Shown: one piece after another, positions 5,979 to 10,277 of the stretch | Layout: the number at the start of each line of letters is the position of its first letter | How positions within the stretch are numbered: position 1 is the stretch's first letter | Source: Clostridium sp. CAG:465 | GTDB lineage: Bacteria > Bacillota > Clostridia > TANB77 > CAG-465 | Length of the DNA: 10,277 nucleotides | Direction of reading: 5' to 3' | Assembly (NCBI GenBank): GCA_000433755.1 | Contig: FR891266.1 | Span: forward strand, 1 to 10,277 | Position numbers and translations under genes: made by a program | The notes under the pieces: generated by a model | Told to the model about the DNA's origin: nothing | The model's database searches: none | Seen by the model: the letters and a program-made list of their open reading frames with translations, nothing else

Positions 5979-6425
5979 TTGGAAAATTTAAAGAAAGTAA
6001 CTATATATACAGATGGAGCATGTAGCGGAAATCCTGGACCTGGAGGTTATGGAGCTATATTAATATATAACGGAAAAGAAAAAGAAATATCAGGAGGAGA
6101 AAAAAATACAACAAATAACAAGATGGAGATGATGGCTGTAATTAAAGCACTAGAAGTGTTAAAGGAAAAATGTGATGTAGAAGTATATTCTGATAGTGCA
6201 TATGTTGTAAATAGTATAAATAACAAATGGGTATATTCATGGAAAAAGAATAATTGGATAAAGTCAGATAAAACAAAGGCAAAAAATATTGAATTATGGG
6301 AAGAATTAATACGTCTTATATCATTTCACAATGTTAAATTTATAAAAGTAAAAGGTCATGCTGATAATGAATATAACAATAGATGTGATAAATTGGCAGT
6401 CGCTGAAAGTAAAAGTGTAAAATAA
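5979..6425 (+). CDS. rnhA: Ribonuclease HI
   Basis: RNase HI cuts the RNA strand of RNA-DNA hybrids, removing R-loops and primers. The 148-residue single-domain protein carries the full active site: D12 in YTDGACSGNPGPGGYGA, E50 in NKMEMMAV, D72 in YSDSAYVVNSI and D137 in NRCDKLA, plus H127 in VKGHADN. The spacing matches E. coli D10, E48, D70, H124 and D134. The basic loop KWVYSWKKNNWIK (about 83-95) is the substrate-handling region. The start is TTG at 5979 with GAGGT (5966-5970) eight bases upstream; no in-frame ATG lies nearby and a stop lies just upstream. spoIIM starts about 50 nt later. Confidence 0.96.
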   Translation: MENLKKVTIYTDGACSGNPGPGGYGAILIYNGKEKEISGGEKNTTNNKMEMMAVIKALEVLKEKCDVEVYSDSAYVVNSINNKWVYSWKKNNWIKSDKTKAKNIELWEELIRLISFHNVKFIKVKGHADNEYNNRCDKLAVAESKSVK

Positions 6426-6434
6426 ACAAGTTCT

Positions 6435-6475
6435 AAACTCATCATACAAGCATAATATGTTGTATGGTGAGTTTT
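6435..6475 (+). promoter_or_regulatory. Hairpin that covers the spoIIM ribosome binding site
   Basis: AAACTCATCATACAA (6435-6449) pairs with TTGTATGGTGAGTTT (6460-6474) in 15 pairs with a single G-U (6442 with 6467) and a 10-nt loop. The likely SD, GGTGA (6466-6470), lies in the right arm and the ATG (6478) follows three bases after the stem. It ends in GTTTTG, so it could act as a weak terminator of rnhA, as an SD-masking switch for spoIIM, or both. Confidence 0.6.
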
Positions 6476-6477
6476 GT

Positions 6478-7086
6478 ATGTTAGATTATATAAAAGAGTA
6501 TATTAATAATAATTTTAAAAGCATTGTCCTTATTTTTTCATGTCTAATTATTGGACTTGTTGTAGGAATAATTACATTTAACTTTATGCCAGGTGGTACA
6601 AAAACAGAGATTATACAGACATTAAATAATACATTAAGTAGTACAAAGAGTGAAAATTTTGAAGGGATAAATGTAATAAAGAATGGTATGATATCGAATG
6701 GTATTTTAGTTTTAATACTATATTTTTCATCAATAACATTAATTGCACCTGGGCTTGTATGTATGACAAATATATTTAAAGGTTTTTCTATTGGACTATA
6801 TATTCCAACATTATTTTGTGTATTTGGCTTTGGAAATGGAATAATTGCATTATTTTTACTTGTAATAATTCCAAATTTGATATATATACCAGCATTTATT
6901 TATTTATCAATAAATTCAGTTTCTTTTCATTATGAATTAATTGAGGCAAAGGAAAATGGGGGAGGTATTAAAATAACAATAAAAGAAATGTATAAATTAA
7001 TCCTTGGATTTTCCGTAATAGCACTTTCTGTAATAATAGAACAACTACTTTCTTTAGGTGTTATACATATGTATATAAAGATGTAG
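6478..7086 (+). CDS. spoIIM: Stage II sporulation protein M (SpoIIM family)
   Basis: SpoIIM is an integral membrane protein that, with SpoIID and SpoIIP, drives cell-wall remodelling during engulfment of the forespore. This 202-residue protein has five hydrophobic segments (about residues 13-36, 73-92, 101-118, 120-143, 172-198), like the roughly 210-residue Bacillus protein. The internal SNGILVLILYFSSIT...GLVCMTNIFKGFSIG and the FGFGNGIIALF turn fit the family. A location directly upstream of an XerD gene also matches Bacillus. ATG 6478 is chosen because GGTGA lies seven bases upstream and the N-terminus then runs MLDYIKEYINNNF. An in-frame ATG at 6457 would sit in the hairpin loop with no SD. 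I find no convincing SigE promoter. Confidence 0.82.
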   Translation: MLDYIKEYINNNFKSIVLIFSCLIIGLVVGIITFNFMPGGTKTEIIQTLNNTLSSTKSENFEGINVIKNGMISNGILVLILYFSSITLIAPGLVCMTNIFKGFSIGLYIPTLFCVFGFGNGIIALFLLVIIPNLIYIPAFIYLSINSVSFHYELIEAKENGGGIKITIKEMYKLILGFSVIALSVIIEQLLSLGVIHMYIKM

Positions 7087-7123
7087 ATGTCATGATTTGC
7101 CTCCTTAAATAGTTAAAAGATCA

Positions 7124-7150
7124 TAATGTATAAAAACATTACATAATTTT
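7124..7150 (+). terminator. Possible weak terminator after spoIIM
   Basis: TAATGT (7124-7129) pairs with ACATTA (7136-7141) around loop ATAAAA, followed at a short distance by a T-run (AATTTTTATT). The six-pair stem is A/T-rich and separated from the T-run by a few bases, so termination is probably leaky. Confidence 0.3.
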
Positions 7151-7161
7151 TATTAAAACCC

Positions 7162-7190
7162 TTGCAAAATTATACTAAATAGTGTAAAAT
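7162..7190 (+). promoter_or_regulatory. Putative promoter of xerD
   Basis: -35 TTGCAA (7162-7167) and -10 TAAAAT (7185-7190) lie 17 bp apart, about 27 bp before the xerD start. Transcripts from here would lack the upstream complementary arm at 7090-7106. Confidence 0.6.
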
Positions 7191-7216
7191 ATACATGATG
7201 GATGGAGGAGCAAATC

Positions 7217-8104
7217 ATGAAGATTATTATTGACGAATTTATTGAAAATTTAGAACAAAGACAAGCATCACAAAATACGCTTGCATCATACAAAAGAGAC
7301 CTTATTCAGTTCAATGATTATTTTGAAGCACAAGGTAAAAAAATATTTGATTTAACTAAAGATGATATGAAAGAATATGTAAATCATCTAATTGCTGAAG
7401 GTAAATCAAATTCTACAATTTCAAGAAGTGCAGCTTCAGTAAAGAGTTTATATAGATACTTAGTAGGTAAGAAACTTGCTGAAGTAAATATAGCAACTGA
7501 TGTAGAGCTTCCAAAAGTTAGCAGAAAAGAACCTATGATTTTAACAGATAGTGAAATAGAAAAGTTACTTGAACAACCTGATACAAGTGAACTTAAAGGA
7601 CAAAGAGATAAAACAATGCTTGAAATATTATATGCAACTGGAATAAGAGTTACAGAACTTATTTCACTTAGAACAGAAGATGTTAACTTAACTAATGGGT
7701 TTATAAAAGTTAAAAAGAAAAACTCAGAAAGACATATTCCTTTAGGGAAATTAGCTTTAAAATGTTTAAAGGAATATATGGAAAATGTTAGACCATTACT
7801 TATTCGTAGTGAAGATGAAAAAACTTTATTTATAAATACAAATGGTCAAAAAATGACTAGACAAGGTTATTGGAAAATTTTAAAACAATATAAAGATCAA
7901 GCTAAAATCGATAAAGAGATAACTCCTCATACAATAAGACATTCTTTTGCAGTACATATGTTAGAGAATGGTGCAGAAGTAAAAACAGTACAAGAGCTAT
8001 TAGGACATACAGATGTAGCATCAACAATGCTTTATACACAAATAGCTCATATGGGTACAAAAGATGAGTACATGAAGACTCATCCAAGAGCAGATGAACT
8101 TTAA
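7217..8104 (+). CDS. xerD: Tyrosine recombinase XerD
   Basis: XerD, with XerC, recombines dif sites to resolve chromosome dimers at division. The 295-residue length is typical. An N-terminal SAM-like DNA-binding domain (about 1-90) is followed by the catalytic domain with the complete set R144 (ATGIRVTEL), K167 (in VKKKNSER), H238 and R241 (HTIRHSF), H264 (ELLGH) and Y273 (MLYTQ). Spacing agrees with E. coli XerD. ATG 7217 is chosen because GGAGGAG (7204-7210) lies six bases upstream; an in-frame ATG at 7202 overlaps that SD. XerC and XerD are hard to separate by sequence, but the spoIIM neighbour supports XerD. Nothing suggests a phage integrase. A strong terminator follows. Confidence 0.93.
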   Translation: MKIIIDEFIENLEQRQASQNTLASYKRDLIQFNDYFEAQGKKIFDLTKDDMKEYVNHLIAEGKSNSTISRSAASVKSLYRYLVGKKLAEVNIATDVELPKVSRKEPMILTDSEIEKLLEQPDTSELKGQRDKTMLEILYATGIRVTELISLRTEDVNLTNGFIKVKKKNSERHIPLGKLALKCLKEYMENVRPLLIRSEDEKTLFINTNGQKMTRQGYWKILKQYKDQAKIDKEITPHTIRHSFAVHMLENGAEVKTVQELLGHTDVASTMLYTQIAHMGTKDEYMKTHPRADEL

Positions 8105-8126
8105 AGTAAATGAAATATATAAAATT

Positions 8127-8165
8127 AAAACAGGGAACTAATTTTTAGATTGTTTCCCTGTTTTG
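8127..8165 (+). terminator. Rho-independent terminator of xerD
   Basis: AAAACAGGGAA (8127-8137) pairs perfectly with TTCCCTGTTTT (8154-8164) with a GC core and a 16-nt loop, ending in TTTT. It begins 23 nt after the xerD stop. Confidence 0.88.
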
Positions 8166-8226
8166 TGCTTACTTTAAGTAAAAAATATGATTATAATTCG
8201 TTAATTTATTTTGCTTTAAAAATACA

Positions 8227-8255
8227 TTGATTATTATTCAAATTAATGATATATT
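8227..8255 (+). promoter_or_regulatory. Possible upstream promoter of the surface-protein operon
   Basis: -35 TTGATT (8227-8232), 17-bp spacer, -10 TATATT (8250-8255) with TGA before it. It overlaps an A/T-rich inverted repeat, TATTCAAAT (8235-8243) and ATTTGAATA (8258-8266). The remaining 270 nt between xerD and the surface-protein gene hold the terminator, this site and the main promoter; I see no gene in it. Confidence 0.4.
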
Positions 8256-8307
8256 ATATTTGAATATGGTAAAAATAAAAAAATTATATTAAAATAGCTG
8301 GAACTTT

Positions 8308-8338
8308 ATACATTAGTTTGACTAATTATGTAATGTAT
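8308..8338 (+). promoter_or_regulatory. Overlapping inverted repeats on the surface-operon promoter
   Basis: Two inverted repeats share a left arm. ATACATTA (8308-8315) matches TAATGTAT (8331-8338), and ATTAGT (8312-8317) matches ACTAAT (8321-8326) around the TTG of the -35 box. This arrangement is typical of an operator, but no regulator is known. Confidence 0.45.
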
Positions 8339-8346
8339 GGTATAAT
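8318..8346 (+). promoter_or_regulatory. Strong promoter of the surface-protein/sortase operon
   Basis: -35 TTGACT (8318-8323), 17-bp spacer and perfect -10 TATAAT (8341-8346) with an extended TGG. The start point should be about 20 nt before the start codon, with SD GGAGG (8363-8367) in between. Confidence 0.85.
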
Positions 8347-8374
8347 AGAAATGCATTGAAATGGAGGTAAAAAT

Positions 8375-9304
8375 ATGTCACGTTTAAAAAAACGTAGTAA
8401 AATAATATTTGTCATTGTAATAATGTCTTGTGTATTAGTTACTTTTTTATGCACAGGATTTGTAAAGGCAACAGCAAGACCAACAGTAAGAATAGGCAAC
8501 ATCTCAAATTGCTCTCAAGGAGATAGTATATCTTTCTCTGTAGAATTTTCTGGAAATAATCTAGTAAACGGTGGAAGCATTCCTTTTAATGCTTCATATG
8601 TTACTGTTCATGGCTTTAGCGCAAATGTTGGAGTAATAAAAAATACATATAGTAGGTATACAGTAACTCTTAACAATGTTAGAGGAAATTCAAGTGGAAA
8701 TTATGTTGAGATACGATCAGGTGCTGCAATAGCAAATGATGGGCTTGGATCAGCATATTCAGCAACTACATATAGCAACTCTTTTAGTATTGGATCAAAT
8801 GATACAGTGGCACCAAGTATTTCACTTATAGGGCCTAATATATCTTCTGCAAATAATGGTGGTACAGTTACATATATTGTTAGATATACTGATGCATCTG
8901 GAGTTGCAAATGTAAATTTATATCAAAATTCAGTAAAACTAAATGGATTTACAGCTAATGTATCAATTAGTGGTAGTGGTGAAAATTCAAAAGTAGTAGA
9001 GAGAAAAATCACATTAAGTAACATACAAGGATCAAATGGAAGTAAGTATATTTCCATAGTTGCTGCCACAGCTTCAGACTATAACGGAAATAGGACAATA
9101 GGTGTAAATTCTAGTCCATTTAAATTAGTAAATAGAGGTGCAGTAAATTCATCAGGAAGTTCATCTAGCTCAGGTCAAAATTCAAATGGAAATGGTGATC
9201 AGAATAACGATCCTTCAAGTGAAGAAACCAAAGAAGAGAATAATGAGGAAAATAAAGATAAACCAGCTGATTGGGTACCAAATCCAAAGACTGGTAAATA
9301 TTAA
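8375..9304 (+). CDS. Secreted repeat protein ending in a sortase-like NPKTG motif
   Basis: This 309-residue protein has a signal peptide: basic MSRLKKRSK, hydrophobic core about 10-30, and probable cleavage near VKATA (30-34). Two tandem beta-rich, Ig-like repeats follow, about residues 35-139 and 145-252. They share a plan: an IGNIS / GPNIS opening, then VHGFSANV / LNGFTANV (78-85 / 179-186), VTLNNVRGNSSGNYV / ITLSNIQGSNGSKYI, and NSFSI / SPFKL. A Ser/Asn/Gly linker (about 256-283) and an acidic stretch lead to VPNPKTGKY at the very C-terminus. NPKTG (303-307) resembles class B sortase signals, and a class B sortase gene follows by 20 nt. There is no hydrophobic segment or charged tail after it, and in-frame stops follow at once. 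Function is unknown; probably a surface or adhesin-like protein. Confidence 0.88.
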   Translation: MSRLKKRSKIIFVIVIMSCVLVTFLCTGFVKATARPTVRIGNISNCSQGDSISFSVEFSGNNLVNGGSIPFNASYVTVHGFSANVGVIKNTYSRYTVTLNNVRGNSSGNYVEIRSGAAIANDGLGSAYSATTYSNSFSIGSNDTVAPSISLIGPNISSANNGGTVTYIVRYTDASGVANVNLYQNSVKLNGFTANVSISGSGENSKVVERKITLSNIQGSNGSKYISIVAATASDYNGNRTIGVNSSPFKLVNRGAVNSSGSSSSSGQNSNGNGDQNNDPSSEETKEENNEENKDKPADWVPNPKTGKY

Positions 9305-9324
9305 TAAAGGAGGTATTACTATTA

Positions 9325-10059
9325 ATGGGTGAAAATAATAAAAGCAAAAATAAAATAATTATAATTTGTATTGTAGTAGTTATATCTCTTGCAATAATTG
9401 GATTAGGTTTAAGTATATATTGGAATTCAAAAAATAAATCTAAAGATCAAAATAATGAACAAACAAGTGAGGAATATGACATTGAATCAAATAGAAATTT
9501 ACAAAATGAAATTATAGCTTTAAATGCAACGTATCCTGATGCGGTTGCTTGGCTTAAAATTCCAGATACATCAATAGATGCACCTGTATTTAAAGGACTT
9601 ACCAATGAAGATTACTTTGCTAAAGATAGAGATAGTGAAGAAAAAAAATATGGTGAACTTTTCATGGATTACAGATGTAATTTAAATAATATGGATAATA
9701 TGGCACATTTTATAATTTATGGGCATAACCCAGAAGATACAACGTATTTTTCTGATTTATTCAAATATGAAAAAGAAGATTTTTTTAAAAATCATAAAAC
9801 AATATATATGTCTACTATAAATGGAAATTATAAATGGCAAATATTCTCTGTTTACAAGACAACACCAGATTTCTTCTATATAGATGTAAACTTTGATACA
9901 GTAACAGAGTACTCAACATTTTTAGATAGTTTAAAAGAAAAAAGTATGTATAATACAGATATTGATGTTAACTCAAATGATACAATCCTTACTCTTTCAA
10001 CTTGTGACTATTCTGTAGATGATGGTAGATTTGTTGTACAAGCAAAATTAGTTAAATAA
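9325..10059 (+). CDS. srtB: Class B sortase
   Basis: Sortases are membrane-bound transpeptidases that cut a C-terminal signal in exported proteins and attach them to the cell wall. The 244-residue protein has an N-terminal anchor (about 11-32), a charged spacer, and the catalytic domain from about 68 (YPDAVAWLKIPDTSIDAPV). Active-site residues are H134 (IIYGHN), C227 (LTLSTC) and R235 (DDGRFVV). The start YPDAVAWLKIP, the length between H134 and C227, and the TLSTCDY motif fit class B and not class A or D. SD AAAGGAGG (9306-9313) lies 11 nt before the ATG, a slightly long spacing. It is cotranscribed with the upstream NPKTG protein, its likely substrate. Confidence 0.92.
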   Translation: MGENNKSKNKIIIICIVVVISLAIIGLGLSIYWNSKNKSKDQNNEQTSEEYDIESNRNLQNEIIALNATYPDAVAWLKIPDTSIDAPVFKGLTNEDYFAKDRDSEEKKYGELFMDYRCNLNNMDNMAHFIIYGHNPEDTTYFSDLFKYEKEDFFKNHKTIYMSTINGNYKWQIFSVYKTTPDFFYIDVNFDTVTEYSTFLDSLKEKSMYNTDIDVNSNDTILTLSTCDYSVDDGRFVVQAKLVK

Positions 10060-10092
10060 TAAAAAAAACAGGTAAAAACCTGTTTTTTTTAT
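10059..10092 (+). terminator. Rho-independent terminator after the sortase gene
   Basis: A12-type stem: AAAAAAAACAGG (10061-10072) pairs with CCTGTTTTTTTT (10079-10090), 6-nt loop TAAAAA, with two more pairs outside. The run of eight T residues makes it a strong terminator, starting at the sortase stop. Confidence 0.93.
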
Positions 10093-10097
10093 AGCTC

Positions 10098-10126
10098 TTG
10101 ATTTTTTATGTAAAGTATGCTATAAT
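10098..10126 (+). promoter_or_regulatory. Strong promoter of the gene at the right edge
   Basis: -35 TTGATT (10098-10103), 17-bp spacer and perfect -10 TATAAT (10121-10126) preceded by TGC. Transcription would start near 10133, about 135 nt ahead of the next start codon. Confidence 0.8.
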
Positions 10127-10173
10127 ATAGTTGTAGGGTTATATTTAAATTATTAAATTAAATTTAAAAATAA

Positions 10174-10224
10174 TGATTTTTCCAGATAATTATGTGGGGA
10201 GACATGATACTTTGGGGAAATTTT
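10174..10224 (+). promoter_or_regulatory. Possible folded element in the right-edge leader
   Basis: ATTATGT (10189-10195) pairs with ACATGAT (10202-10208), seven pairs with one G-U, closing loop GGGGAG. TTTCC (10179-10183) can pair with GGAAA (10216-10220) around it. The G-rich loop and second GGGG (10214-10217) stand out in this AT-rich region. I do not recognise a riboswitch class. Confidence 0.35.
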
Positions 10225-10266
10225 CATATATATTACATTAAAATATTTACTAAGGAGATTATAGTT

Positions 10267-10277
10267 ATGAAAATTAA
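10267..10277 (+). CDS. Start of a gene cut by the window edge
   Basis: ATG at 10267 reads MKI before the sequence ends. SD AAGGAG (10252-10257) lies nine bases upstream, and a strong promoter with a long leader precedes it. Nothing can be said of its product. Confidence 0.6.

Larger units (their letters stand above)
7090..7220 (+). repeat. Long-spaced inverted repeat complementary to the xerD start region
   Basis: TCATGATTTGC (7090-7100) is the exact complement of GCAAATCATGA (7210-7220), which contains the xerD ATG. After one bulged base (7101), TCCTT (7102-7106) pairs with GGAGGA positions 7205-7209. The 5' arm starts 3 nt after the spoIIM stop; the 3' arm covers SD and start of xerD. The predicted xerD promoter lies between the arms, so only readthrough mRNA would carry both. 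Confidence 0.6.

Noticed and set aside
6443..6450. CATACAAG as a SigE -10 box for spoIIM
   Set aside because: It resembles the SigE -10 (CATACAnT), but no -35 like ATATT is found at 13-16 bp upstream, and the bases are explained by the hairpin.
6457..6477. Upstream in-frame ATG start for spoIIM
   Set aside because: No SD precedes it and it lies in the loop of the hairpin; ATG 6478 has GGTGA at good distance.
7202..7216. Upstream in-frame ATG start for xerD
   Set aside because: It overlaps the GGAGGAG that is the SD of the ATG at 7217, and has no SD of its own.
7217..8104. XerD-type gene as a phage or transposon integrase marking a mobile element
   Set aside because: Length, motifs and the spoIIM neighbour fit the housekeeping XerD; no phage genes, flanking repeats or attachment sites are seen, and the tRNA gene is over 7 kb away with no duplicated end.
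8169..8181. TTACTTTAAGTAA palindrome near xerD as a dif or attachment site
   Set aside because: dif sites are about 28 bp with two 11-bp arms around a 6-bp centre; this is a 13-bp A/T-rich palindrome with no resemblance to known dif sequence.

Overview
The window is AT-rich, low-GC Gram-positive (Bacillota) DNA, most likely from a spore-forming member of the Clostridia. The evidence is strong purine-rich Shine-Dalgarno (SD) sequences, TTG starts, near-consensus SigA promoters with 17-bp spacers, a SpoIIM-type sporulation protein next to an XerD-type recombinase (the same neighbourhood as in Bacillus), a class B sortase, and an L17 protein with a long internal insertion. I cannot name a species.

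Layout: (1) 10-85, tRNA-Thr(CGU) on the minus strand, with a promoter divergent from the next operon. (2) 165-3785, a translation/transcription operon: infA - rpmJ (37 aa) - rpsM - rpsK - rpsD - rpoA - rplQ, with a consensus promoter in front and a 14-bp hairpin terminator behind. Its leader and the infA-rpmJ gap both hold long predicted RNA hairpins. (3) 3793-4711, a single gene for an unknown membrane-anchored protein, with its own promoter and terminator. (4) 4677-5867, tmcAL on the minus strand, convergent with (3) and divergent from rnhA; both divergent genes start with TTG. (5) 5885-8165, rnhA - spoIIM - xerD, where the spoIIM and xerD ribosome binding sites each have a complementary sequence able to hide them. 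(6) 8227-10092, a two-gene surface module: a secreted protein with two tandem Ig-like repeats ending in NPKTGKY, followed 20 bp later by a class B sortase and a terminator. (7) 10098-10277, a strong promoter, a roughly 140-nt leader with a possible folded element, and the first codons of another gene that runs off the window.

How the genes work together: region 2 supplies initiation factor IF-1, four ribosomal proteins of the alpha-operon type, L36 and the RNA polymerase alpha subunit. TmcAL modifies elongator tRNA-Met, RNase HI removes RNA-DNA hybrids, XerD resolves chromosome dimers, and SpoIIM acts in engulfment during sporulation. The sortase and its neighbour probably form an enzyme-substrate pair at the cell surface, but the substrate-like motif lacks the usual hydrophobic tail. 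I see no CRISPR array, transposon or phage gene. The most promising unexplained signals are the tail-less sortase motif, the complementary sequence upstream of the xerD start, the SD-covering hairpin before spoIIM, and the folded spacer between infA and rpmJ.
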